From contig JABVXU010000109.1 in assembly GCA_013365365.1 (NCBI GenBank), forward strand, positions 83,737 to 147,736: a stretch of DNA of 64,000 bases, given 5' to 3'. This document shows, piece after piece, positions 1-12,900 of this stretch. Every line of letters starts with the position of its first letter. Within the stretch, counting starts at the first letter, position 1. The notes beneath the pieces were generated by a model. It searched no databases and was not told the origin of the DNA. It was given only the letters and a program-made list of their open reading frames with translations. A program made the position numbers and the translations under genes. The DNA comes from Cruorifilaria tuberocauda. Its lineage: Eukaryota > Nematoda > Chromadorea > Rhabditida > Onchocercidae.

Positions 1-354
1 GAACGTGCCTCACCTGTTATCATAAATATAAGACCGGAAATGCTTCCAAAGGTAGATATACTCTTTATATCTTTAAAATGATCATTCAACTATTTGATAA
101 GTAAAAAAATTTTTTCAGTATTCATTTGAAATTTACTGGTTTGTTTGAAATTCACCAACGAAGAAAGGGCATAAAAGGAAACGGATAAATAAGCAACCAG
201 TGATCAGTGATCAGATTATCAATACAACCTTTGAACTCGGTGTGATACATCCCATTAATGTCTCAGTGGGTTAAACATTTTACCAGAAAAGGATCATCAG
301 CAACATTGTTTGCCAAACATTTGTGTAGGAGTAACAAATTTTGCAACAATTATA
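1..354 (+). other. Upstream region and probable 5' UTR of blmp-1
   Basis: AT-rich sequence before the first blmp-1 start codon. A TTTTTTCAG-type acceptor at about 113-119 and an ATCATCAG-type acceptor at about 293-300 could each receive a spliced leader or an upstream exon. I see no other gene here. The reading frame stays open upstream of the chosen ATG to at least position 310, so an earlier start on an upstream exon cannot be excluded. Confidence 0.4.
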
Positions 355-3300
355 ATGGGCGAAGATATCATGCAACATGGGCCAAAGTCAAATGTATTCC
401 ATGCTGGTACACCCCGGGATATCGCTGATAATCCCCAGAACTTGGATTCGAAGCCAGAAATGGTTGTATCGGGCGGTAGTGCTACAACGGTGATTTCTTC
501 AGCAGCAGCAACAGCAACGACACTTCCAAGCAATCCCAACGAAATCGGCAATTCATCTTCTTCATCGAGCGCTACCGGTTCACCAGTTAATGATGATTGC
601 GGACATCGAAATTACGGTGCAGAAATTTTTTAGCTTTTAGAATTTAGAGATTTGAAAATAAATTTTCTGCTAATCATTTAAAATTTTGTCATTTTCTCCC
701 TCTTAGAACCTTTGTTTTCAAAAATTAATTCAAAATAATTTCCTGAAAAAGATGTAACTTGAAGGAATTTTACTTTAATTTTTGTTTAAGCAATAAAATT
801 TCAGTTCCAAGCTCTTCATTAACGTGTAAAGGCATGAAAAGTAAACCTGAAGGTATGAATGAGTGGGATTGGACGAGTATGTCGGAGCATAATTTCGCCG
901 AACTTTGCGTATTTCATGTGCCTGATAAGCCATTGGAACATCAGGTAAATGATTATTCATGTCTTTATTGCTTAGGAAAATGTTTACTTTAATTATTTCT
1001 ATATGTGAAAATTTTTACAGGCATTGTGAGAAGCTAAATTTATCAGCTGACCTCGACCTAAATTTTATCTTTCTTGTCATTTCGCCTGATTGTCTTATCA
1101 TCTGTCTTATCAATTTTTGATCTTAGATAAATATGCTTATGACATGATTGCAACCAACAGTGAAGAATAACAGTTTGAATCCAGGGAAGCAGTCTGAAAA
1201 AAACATTAATACTACCATTAGGATACTATTGAAGCTATCATTCTGCGATAATATCTTAGGGAAATTTAATAAATTTTTTATTAATTCTTTAGCTTTTTGT
1301 TTCGGTAATTAATTAATGAAATCGTTTTGATTTAAATGTATTCGGAAATGCATAATTGATATAATTATTGTTGGAATGATTACAAAAATGCGTGTCTAGG
1401 ACCCAAACAATCGCGCCGCAACATCGCTGCCATTGAATTTGACAATTCGATCTTCACATGAAGTGCCAAAGGTAAATTTAATTAATTACTTCTTCATTGT
1501 TTTCTTTTCTACTTTTTTACTTTCAAGATATCTTTATTTTAAATGATTATACTGAAGAATTGATAAGTGATATTAGTGAAGCATTTAGATTTGACCAAGA
1601 GACGATCTTCAAAAATCGATTAACAATACAACAGAAATATCTTAATCATATTTACCTTGATTGTACTAATTATACAGCCAATTAAAATTCTCTTCAATTT
1701 TGTTCATTTACGAATTTTTGCAAGTTTGATTTTTAATTTTGTAACGTGCAAATACGTAATAAGAGTTTTTTAATTCTTTTGTTTTCTTTTTTACCAAAAA
1801 TAATAGTTTAAAGATAATGACAGTTCGTTGATAGGCGATGGGTGTTTGGAGCATGGATTATATTCCACGTGGTGCACGCTTCGGACCATTGGTCGGTGAG
1901 CATAGGAAACCGGATATTACAGAAGCTACGGTAAGCCCGGCTGAAGCCAGTGGTGCTGGAGGTTCATGTCATTCCTACTGTGGTGGTGCTTCAAGTTCCA
2001 CTCTTGGAAATGAGCTACCTTGGGAACCGGTCTGGAAAATATTCAGCAGCAGCGGTAGTATACTAATCCGATTGTTGGATGTAAGTGAAAATCGCAAAAG
2101 TAATTGGATGAAATTTGTCAATCGAGCACGAACAAAGGATTCGCAAAATTTAGTCGCCTGTCAGGTGAATTTCAAAAAATTCAATTTCAATTTTCCTTGA
2201 TGAATTCTTTTATTATACATAGATGAAAAATCAAATAGCGATTGCAAATTCAACCGCTATATAAAATAAAATTCAATTAATAAAACCGAAAGATGGAAAT
2301 GAAAGGAAAATGCAACATTCAATCTTTAAATTAATTTTCATAATTAAATGCATAAATCACACTTTCTAAAAATTTTAAAATAAAGTTACGTACACATGTA
2401 ATTTACGTGTAAATTCAAAAGAATCTTTGAAATACACGAATTTCAATCACTTTTTTAATTCATTGATTTACCATCCATTCTAGGTAGAAAGTGAAATTTA
2501 TTTCTACTCCGTGAAACCAATTAAGCCAAATACGGAATTACTGTATTGGTATAGTCAGGATTATGCACAACGGATTAATTTTCCAACATTCTGCGAGTAC
2601 TGGAAAATTTCTTCACCGAAAGGTACCATTCACCATATATTTTTCTGCGATGCAAACTTCAAATTATTGTTAAAAACTTTCCTTAATATAAAATTTCTGA
2701 CAGGAAAATAATTGGAACAGACTGATTAAACTTGACAAATATTTAAGTATAGAATGATAATTATAAGCAGTTGATTGAAAATTCCTACGTATTATACTTT
2801 TGTTATCAAATTTTAGACATTGGCTCTCATTATCACTTTTATCTTATCATCCAACCAACTCTCTAAGTTTGATTTGTACGTTGCAATCAAAATTTCTCAA
2901 AAAGCCATTAATCAATGATTTAAATATAATCTTCCAATAAACTTTAAAAGAAATTGTGATTCACACTTCTTAATTTATCGCTTGCTTATTAGTAATAAAA
3001 AAGTTTGCCTATAACGATGAAAAAATTGGTAAATTAGAATAATTTATCGAATATATGCAAATAGAGATGTAATGTTTTCAAATGATATCACTTTTATTAC
3101 AAACGATTCTGAGGATTAAACTGAATTTAAGATTCTCGCTGATCCGAGAATTCTGAAAGTTTATGGCTTGTTTTACATTCGAATGACTTAAAAAATATAT
3201 ATTTTGCACGGTTTCCTGATGATAGTATAAAGGAAAAAGCGAGACAACTTTCCGAAAATTTTTTTAAATAAAAATTTATAAATAAAGAATTATTAAAAGA

Positions 3301-3647
3301 GTGATCATAATTACTATCTGAGATGGGGAGATCAAGAAGCCGAAAAATACCACTTAAATCATATGTTATTCCAGAAAATTATTCTAACAACAATCCATTT
3401 TTGTAAACATTTGAGAGTGATGCGAAAACAGGCAAATTGGAGAAATCTACTAAATGAATACTCAGCTTTTTTCTTCCGGTTGGGAAGTTTTCCACATAGG
3501 GAAATTTCAAATTTTTAGCTTCATATTTACGGAATTTTCTATCATCCTTAATTAATAACTATGATGGATGCAAATTTTCAGTTCTAAAATGTGTTGAATC
3601 GGCGACTGCTCCAGGAACAAGTCGGAATATTGAATTGAAATCAGAAG

Positions 3648-3687
<40 letters not shown>

Positions 3688-6567
3688 GCAGCAGCAACTG
3701 ACGTCATCACAAGAAGCTCTTGATTTCTCATTGAAAAAAGTGACGAAGGTAGAATGAAATAATTACTCTAGACTGTAACCTCTAAATTCATGCAAAAGAT
3801 GAAACAAATTCCATTTTCAATAAATATTTAAAATTCAACTTAAAGAAATGTCACTATGATAACTTTAAAACTATTATGCAGGAAAAGCAGAAATAATGCA
3901 TGCAACACTCATCGATTTCTAAAATGATTATAAATTTTCCTTGTAATTGTTTTAATTTTTTTCAAAAAATACTACTAATTCAAAATATTGTTTATTTCAA
4001 GGAGTCAGCTGTTGGAGTTGCAATCACTACGTCAAAACGATCCACGGACGCTCATTCGCCATTTACGTCTTCCACTGGCAGCGACTTGACGCAATTACTC
4101 AGTGACGATTGCGAATCGAGCATTAACTCGACATCGACATTGTGTGCTAAGTTTCACTTAAGAATTTTAATGATGAAAAATAAGAAGTTGAGAGAAAAGC
4201 GAAACGTAATTTGTGATAAGTTATTTCCTGAAAGTTATGGAAGTATTTCATTTAATTCTAGAATTTTTCGTTTCGGAAATAGTTTTTACTGCTTCCTTCT
4301 TTGGATTTTAATCTTCCCTGCTATGATCAAATTTAGGTCATCACCTACTTCACCGCTAGCCACCAATGAAAGACAGCAAAGGATTACACGACCTAACGTA
4401 ATACAAAATCCGGTGCATCGCCCAGTTGCAACTAAAATTCCGCAAAGTGCAGTGCCGCAGGTGGCAACAGGATTATCACCGTTACAACCAAGTGCTATCA
4501 ATCCATACAACACGCTGTTGCACGAATTCTGGCGACGTAGTTCGGCTTTAGGTGTTACCACAGGCGGGATTTGGGTACCACCACAACCAAATCATGGTGT
4601 TGCTGCAACGCCACATATTGCACGACCATGTTCACCTGGACGACCACCTGCATGCTCACCTGCACCTGCATTTGCAGCAACAGCAAGTCCACCATTTGGT
4701 ACCACACTTGCCGGGACGCTTTACCCTTCAACCACTCCTACAAAAGCATCGTTCTTTGCCGCCCAACCTCAACCTCTTCTTCCTCTGAGTATTCCACCGC
4801 CTCCATTAGCCACCTCGCCGACCGCTTTCCAGGCTGCGTCCAGTAATTCGCCCTATCTACGCAACAGACAACTGTATCCAGTGCAAAAAGTACTTTTCTT
4901 CAGCAATTCTTAAAATTTCCAAACCGAAAAGTTTACAAATTTAAGACTTATTTAAATTCTATTCAGATCTCTTCACAATTTATAAAGTACGAGTAGGAAA
5001 GAAAAACCGAGTAAGAATTTTATTTCATTGATGCGAAGAGTAAAGTTTCATTTTTGCAATCCTTACCAAATGATAAATTTAACACTGAGATCGAGAATTT
5101 CGATATCGAATTTCAGTCTCAAATTAACGGGAAAACCCGGTATGAATGCAAGGAATGTAGCAAAACATTCGGGCAGCTATCAAATTTGAAAGTACATTTG
5201 CGAACACATACCGGTGAACGACCATTCAAATGTAGTATTTGTTTCAAAGAATTTACTCAATTGGCTCATTTACAAAAACATCACCTTGTTCATACCGGTA
5301 AGTTTAATCTTTACTCTTGAATAAAATATTCGATATAAAATTTTTAATAATTTTAAGAATATTGAATTAGCTGATTTAAGCTACTTATTAATATTCGTCA
5401 GTAAGGCTACAAACATGTTTGTCTGATTCTTTTTGAGTCTTAAAATTTATAAATTTGAATTCCATACTTTGAGTCATTCTTTTATTTAGTTTCAATTTTT
5501 ATTCCAAGTCAGTTCCACATTTTTTTTCATATCAGCAATTATTTTAAAGTACATCAAAGTGCTGAAAGTAAAATTTCAATTTTGCAAAATTTCCTTTCTT
5601 AGCCAATGCTGAACATATGTTTATTATCAGATTGGCCAATAGCATGCTGTAAAATGAATGATATCAACCATATCTTTCGAGTCGATTTTAGCCAACTTCC
5701 TTTTCATTAGCTAGTGCTTGAAGTCTTTGCTTTATTCTAACATTTACTTACACTTTTCTTTGATTTACGAAAATCTGTGTTTAGATCCATTTTTTTTCGT
5801 TCATAATTTATATTCATAAATTTCAAAGTTAAGTATTTACTTCATTCACTGTCAAATTTCATTTATTAAATTTTATCAAATATCAAAAATTAAATTAAAC
5901 AAAGTTTATTGTTAAGGTGAAAAGCCGCACCAATGCGATGTTTGTCAGAAACGCTTTAGCAGTATGTCAAATTTGAAAACACATTTACGCCTTCACAACG
6001 GTCAAAAACCTTATCCATGCGATCTTTGTAGCGCCAAATTTACTCAATTTGTTCATTTGAAGCTTCATAAACGTTTACATACCAACGAACGGCCGTACAA
6101 TTGTTCATGTTGCGGTACTTTTCCTAGTTTTATTTTTCAGTATTTGATTATTCCATTTCAATTCATCCTTTTTAATTTAAGCATACAGTCATGCAACAAT
6201 TTCTGTTTCATTCTAATTTCGATTTGATACATTTCATATATATAATGATCAGAATCAGTATTACACTTTTGATTGATTTATATTGATGGATCGATAGCTT
6301 CGACAACTATATAAGAATGAAAATTTCGACAATTTCATCGAGAATGTCATGAAACGTAAATCAACTTATTACAACTTTAATTAAACAACAATATTTTTAG
6401 GAAAGAAATATATTTCTCCGTCAGGTCTGCGAACTCATTGGAAATCGACAAGTTGTCGGCCAGCGACCGGTAGCGAAATGCATATCATCGACTTGGATAA
6501 CGAAGAAAGTAGCGGAACACTCCGCGATGAGCAATGTGTTACCAGTACAACACCGGTACCGCGGTGA
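355..6567 (+). CDS. blmp-1: BLMP-1 / PRDM1 transcription factor (PR domain plus five C2H2-type zinc fingers)
   Basis: Predicted exons: 355-616, 805-944, 1400-1471, 1835-2164, 2484-2622, 3582-3748, 4002-4150, 4337-4889, 5117-5297, 5917-6114, 6401-6567. Phases agree throughout and give about 785 residues, close to vertebrate PRDM1 and worm BLMP-1. The PR domain lies at roughly residues 130-315; PRDM1-like motifs include [25 protein letters not shown] and [15 protein letters not shown]16 tract and a Pro/Ala/Thr-rich middle follow. The fingers, from about residue 613, start with [20 protein letters not shown]; the fifth ends in Cys (C2HC), as in PRDM1. The family consists of nuclear sequence-specific repressors and developmental-timing factors, so this role is inferred from homology. 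The least certain boundary is the donor of exon 7: the only choices that keep the frame are weak (exon end 4141 or 4150). No other gene overlaps, and the next gene is convergent. Confidence 0.93.
3650..3697 (+). repeat. CAA/CAG triplet run encoding Q16 in blmp-1
   Basis: Sixteen consecutive glutamine codons, nearly all CAA with CAG near the 3' end, lie in frame within exon 6 of blmp-1 between the PR domain and the proline-rich region. The near-pure CAA run makes it prone to length variation. Confidence 0.9.
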
Positions 6568-6588
6568 ATTGTAGGTTTTCTAGGAAGA

Positions 6589-6589
<1 letters not shown>

Positions 6590-6624
<35 letters not shown>
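6590..6624. repeat. (TA)n microsatellite
   Basis: Alternating TA run, interrupted once by AC, just after the blmp-1 stop codon and so probably within its 3' UTR. Confidence 0.85.
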
Positions 6625-7061
6625 TGATTTAAACCGGTTCACGTTGCTATGAGTCCTAATACTACATATATAATAGGAGAAATATCTGTTTCCTGCAATC
6701 CTTTCTTCTGAATTTTAGGCTAATATGTTTGATTAATTGGTCCTAGCTATTATCAGATGAAATGTTCCAAATGTATTCATGTATCTTTGATGATATTAGA
6801 AAATTAATGTGTTATTTTCGCATTTAAAAAATTTTCACTTCATGTCAAATAATCCGGGTTAAGTGAAATTCGTCACCTTTGACCCTGATGTATGTTTGCT
6901 TCTAAGAGCAACGTTTTTTTGTCGTTTCCGATACTTTTTTAAAACGTTTTCTTTGTCTCTTGCAGCTTTTGTTAATTCCCTAACTGTAAACTTTTTCGAT
7001 AAATTTGCCCAAAGCAACCAAAGAAAGATCGTAATTTGTATTTGTACTATTTCTATCTGTA

Positions 7062-7065
<4 letters not shown>

Positions 7066-7144
<79 letters not shown>
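7066..7144. repeat. (TG)n microsatellite, about 79 bp
   Basis: Uninterrupted TG dinucleotide run. It creates long artefactual open frames on both strands (poly Cys-Val and poly Thr-His), which are not genes. Confidence 0.97.
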
Positions 7145-7146
<2 letters not shown>

Positions 7147-9905
7147 ATGCTTGCGTATGAAAGTACCTGAATGTGTGTGTAGGAATTCCTGATTCGGTGC
7201 AGTTTTACTTATTCCTAATTCCTTCCGGGTACTTTTCAAAACAAAAAGGATAAAATTTAAGAATTCGAATTAACTTTCCTTCTATTATTTAATCTTCTAA
7301 ATATTTACAACTTAGGATCAGACAGACAGATTATCGTTTTTATTTCGCTAATCAAGAATACTAATCAAATTATTTTATTTAATTTTCAGTTTATGTGAAA
7401 ATTGAAAGATTATTTAACTGATCTTTGTACTGCCTATTTTAATCTGTACAATTTTCTCTCCAACATTTCTTCTGCAACGATTTAAAATGATAGAAAAGAC
7501 GTTTTTCCTGTACGCACGATCTCCGGTTTCAATAAGCCCTCAACAATTCAATCCTTACCATTTCTGTGCATTGTTCTAGACGAGAATGACGATCTGTAAA
7601 GTAAAACTTTACTTCTAAACTTACTTTTAAATTTGCCCAAACAATAAGATTTAATTAAGTTGAAAATTACTACTTCCCATAAATGATAAATAAATTTAGA
7701 TTTATAACTTAAATATCTGATTGAACCAGTTCAGGTTGCTATAAACCCAATTATCAGCTTATCAGTTCGTCAAGCTTTTTTCTCATTGATTTTCAAGACA
7801 TTTTTTGCTTTCTTTTTCTTCTATACCATCAGTACAACCCATATTGTCTTTCTCCAGTTGAATTATTTCCACTTCGAAATATTTGAATTGACCTTTTTAT
7901 TGTGAAATCTTTGAAATATTGGAAAGTTCATTTTGCAGTTTTAAAAGAATTATGAATTATATTCATTTTAAAATTGAATTGTTTGTTGAACTTTGAAGAT
8001 ACGATTGTATTCGATTGTAAATTTCACGTTGAACGCTTTTTCAATTTGGGATTTATCATATTATCTTTTTAAATGAAAGATTAGGAATGCAAATAACTGT
8101 GATATATAGAAAAACGCAACAGCACACGTCAGCTTCTTTTAAAGTAAGTATTTAGAAATGTATTTATTGATTAATTCTTTTCCAGGATGATAATGAAATA
8201 TTTCAAAAATTGTTAATATTAATTTTTCTAACATAATGTTCTTGTCTGGAAATTACTGAAAATATGCACAAAAATTTCTCTTATAAGCCTCATAACTTTT
8301 TGATTCCCAAATATTTTTTGCATTGAATTCCGTAAATCTTCCGTATTCTGAATTTTAATTTATTTCTTGAGATGAAAGACGTAATAGTATTAATAACTGT
8401 AATATCTATTAAAAGAATCGTATATTTCTTTAAGTAAATTTTATTTGTTTGGAAGTGGATTTTTCTTGTTTTATTTTTTTGTTTGTTTAAAGTCTTCTTT
8501 CTAATAGATTTTGTTTTGACGCCAACCAATAACGAAATTTGGCTGAATAAAACAGCCAACCAAGCATTACTTATAGCAGTTTTACCGATCATTACTTCCA
8601 AATTGCACGTAAATTTGTCAAATTGAGGACCATGTTTCGAGCGAAATCAAGCAATATCTTGATATGCGATACATAGTTCAAAAGGCAATCGTTTCTAATT
8701 TTGATAGATTGATTTACTATTTCAAAATAAAACTATGTAGTAGAAAGTTTAAGTAAATTATCAGAATTATCATTGATCCAGCAATGAGATATATGAATAG
8801 ATTGAAAATAAAAAGCTTCTAAAACAGCTTTCTTTTTATTAAATCAGTACAATAAATACTTTCCAAGATTACAAATCTTTTTCATTGGAAAATATTTTCA
8901 CATAAATATCAATGATTTAGTGAACTTGAATAATTTGTATATAACATGAAACTTTTTTTAATTTAAGTAGTTTAATTAAGATTACAACAAAGGTTTTGTT
9001 GGGAGATTGATAAATGATTAATTAGTCAAAAGATAAATTTTTTTGATTACTGATGATTGATTGTTCATGAATTAATTAAATTCCCTTCCCCTTCCATGCA
9101 TTCCATGCATCCTTAAATTCTCCGTGGAAAATGAACATATATCCCACGTTAAATATGAACAAAGAATCGTCTAGACATGCAATAGATAAAGCTAATAGTA
9201 ATCGTACAAGATAAAGTGCAGGATATATGTTCATAATAAGTGATGTTCAGGCGTATAAGAATAAAATCAATATGATTAATCAATCAATGATCAAATCAGT
9301 CGAGAAGAAAGACGATGGAAAAAATGAAAAATTATTTGATGGAAAGAATTCCTATAATGTAAAATATGAATTGTAATGAAATGAATCATTTCATCTTCCA
9401 ATTTTCTGATAACGTTGACAATTTTGTGCAGATCCTTTTAAGGTTTTTTACTTAATTCTTTCCTTAAGTTATTTCATTTATCCATCCTAACTTACCTTCT
9501 AATTAGGAGCAGTTATGGTTGGAATTAATTCCTTTATTTTTTTTCTCTGCACAAAAAAGAAAATCAACAAATTGTAAGGAAAGCTTACACTTATTTAATT
9601 TACTACCCATTCAAGTGATATTGTTATAAAGCTGTACAGAGTATATTAATAAATACTACACAAAGTAACAATATGTGAAAATCACAAATATAAAATTAAA
9701 GATTGTCAAATGCTTTGTTCATCAACAAGATAAATGATCATGTAAGAAATGGTTAACAGATAATTCTGCCAGTTTTTTTGAATTGAATATTAATGTGAAA
9801 TTGTCTGATAGCATTTAATTATTATATTTCATATCAATTTTCTAATGCACTGTGCAAACCTAATTGCCTTTTCTTTTTTTTTAAATTAAATAAGCTAGAC
9901 GATAA

Positions 9906-12900
9906 TTAACATATTTTAAGTGGACATGCAAAGTGGCCCATCTCAAGGGTAACGGCATATATACAAAATAAAATGTATGATATAATCATGATAAATCCAA
10001 ATAATTTATTCATTTTCCAATGTGACAAAGCGATGGATGCAACAAGTACGATAAGCATAACGAAAAGCATACCAACGCTGCATATCAATCCATTGCTGTA
10101 AAGGTTGACAACAGTTCAGCTTTTTTTGTATTCCAGAGAAATTGGAATGAAGGGAATTAGTGCTACGATGGTTTCTTTTAGCGAATATATTCTATTTGAA
10201 AGATTTTAAATTAAAATAACAGCTCATCAAAAACCTAAAATTCAACCTGGAAACTGAGATGTGATTCTGTGTCGTGCCAGGATTACGAAGAGGCTCAACG
10301 ATAAAAAATAATAGCCAAGGAACCGGTAGACTGTAAAAAATAGATCAGCATAAATGCAAAACAATATATCAGATCATATTAGTATTATAGTTTGCAAATA
10401 ATATTCACATGCAAATCTCGATTTCTCTAATTTAATTTGAATTTTAAAAATATTGTCAATTAAAACTTCATTAAATAAATTACTTAAAGTTTAAGTTGTA
10501 TTAGAAAAAAAATGTAATGGTAAACTTACCCAACGCATACATCGAAAATATTGCTACCAACAGAACTCGAGACAGCCATATCACCGAGGCCCTTTCTTGC
10601 CACAATAACACTTAAAATTTACTTTGATAAATAATAACAGTTGATTTTTATGTGCTTATCACAAAAATCAATAAAATATGTTTTAACATAGAAATCATTA
10701 GGAATTGAATTTCATAAGATAGTTCTGAAACTCGATAATATCTTCTTTTTTTCTCTCTCTTTTCCTAAGTTTTTTATAATCTTAATGCAATAATGTGTAC
10801 GATGCATTTCGTTGATCCATGAAATCTTGCTTTCAAATAATATTTGTTTGTTATGAAATATTATTATTAAATTAATTACACCTGGTAATTAAATCAGGTA
10901 TGCTTGTTCCTGCAGCCAATATTGTCAATCCAATTACCTAAATTTATTGATACTTATATTTATTGATATTCACATTTCTTACTTTATATCCTAACACATG
11001 TCTTGTGATATGAGTGAATTTAATCATCACATTTCAAATTTGCCTGCTAATTCCAAGATTTGTTCAAGCCAAAGAGCGCGAATAGCAGTATCAAAAATAA
11101 AATAAAATTGCTTTTAAGAAAAGTTAGCTGTCTTTAAATTTTATATAATTAATAAATATCAAAAATCTATTTTCTCTATAAATTATGAAGATGATAATGA
11201 CATAATTGTCATTTTGGCTTCATTATCAGTTAATTAATTAGCATAACTGAGAGGGTTTGTTTATTACCTCTGTAGGTATAGCAATTGTTTCACCAATGGT
11301 ATGAGCCATCCAAACCATTAAATAAGAATAAAATGCAATCCAAAAAATAGAACCAATGAATGTAATTGGAAACCATTTGCGAGCATTCTATTTTTAAAAT
11401 GCTATTAAAATTGAAAATGGCAATTTCAAATATAATCTTAAATCTAATAATTTTTTATAGATCTAAAATATGACGTTTGAAAAGAAAAGAAGAAAGAAAA
11501 AGCTTTAAGGTTTGACAGGAAAATGCTTGGAATCGAAGTATTTCAATAAATTAAATTTGAATTGAATCAGTAGATTTCATGTAAAATGTTCAAATTTTTC
11601 GATCACAGTAACTCCTCTTCATGGATAATTATATGAAAGTTTACCTGCTTCCTGACGTCAGGTAGTGTCACCCATAATGGAAATAAAATTGGTGACAAAA
11701 TTAGATAAAGAAGTTGACGATGTAATTTATTAGGCCATGACATATCCAATGGTTTTTCCTCGCTTTCTTCAAGCATTTCTTTCTGCAAATTATTTCACTG
11801 ATAATTTTTAATCATTATTACTTTTGGTGTTCTGAAAGGTTGAATTGCTAATAATTTAGAACTTTCTGTAATTTAACTTTTTGAACCTTTCTTTTTTCAA
11901 CTTTTATAATATTTGACTACTTTTTTTGCCTGATAACCTTCGGTACTTATAAGATGTAAGTTTTGAAGGAACTCCTTATTTGCCTTTTCATGAAATTTCT
12001 TAATTACCTTAAGAAGCATAAATGATAAGAAGCATAAATGGACAAAGTAAAGTATGGGAAATTTTACGATTTCTGTAACACGAGGCGCATTGGGACATAT
12101 TGAAGTACGTTTACTTGTCACCGTACTTCGCGGACCCGTTTCTGAATCAGGACGTTCCATCTCATGTGTCACATTAGCCTGAAATTAAAATTAATTAATC
12201 TTTTTGCGCACTCTTAATTTGGATACTTAGTAAGAATTTGCAAAGTACTTTTAAGCAATCAAAAATATCCTTTGATTGTTAATTTTAGTACTTTCTTTAA
12301 ATAACCTTTAATTTCCAACACTTTTTCAATTAATCCAATCTTATCAGATAGATATTTAATTGAAACCTTTTGATCATTTGGCTGACATTGCCAGCCACGA
12401 ACAATTTCATCAAGCGTAATTTGCGTTCGCGGTATATTATTGTTATCATTCTGCGCATTTAAACCTACAATGTAGGGAAATTACTTTTGCTGAAAGTAAG
12501 CTCTCGAAATAATATTAGAAATTTCGACAGCAACAATATTGATGATTCTTTCCGTTTATCGTAAATTTCATGCACAAAAGAATCATGAAAATAATTTTGT
12601 ATGTTTTTATAATTATTTTTAAAATAAATTTATCTAAATTGCAAAGACTTTTGATGAAAATGCAGTAAAAACGAAAAAACGTTGAAAAAAATTGTTTGCA
12701 TAAAATTTGAATGCTAACATTGAACATAAGTTTATTAAATATAAAGTTTATTAAAATATTTCATTCCTTTCTTGACAATGAAATTTTTAAATTTAGCAAG
12801 GCATTTTCATTTTGAAACTTTTATCAAGTACAATGAATTTTAAAAGAAGCTGCTAAATTTAAATTACAGTCATTCCTTTTTAACTTTCTTCAGGGAAAAA

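Larger units (their letters stand above)
6568..9905. other. Intergenic region between convergent blmp-1 and NCKX genes
   Basis: Holds the 3' ends of two converging genes, the TA and TG microsatellites, and otherwise AT-rich sequence. Open frames here are short, AT-driven and lack recognisable domains or splice context. I see no RNA gene or mobile element. Confidence 0.6.

Noticed and set aside
1497..1685. Plus-strand frame of about 62 codons inside blmp-1 intron 3
   Set aside because: Reads plausibly as protein but the nearby acceptor puts it out of phase with exon 3, and PRDM1 proteins have no such insert.
6859..7239. Long open frames on both strands with poly Thr-His or Cys-Val
   Set aside because: They are translations of the TG microsatellite and carry no domain outside it.
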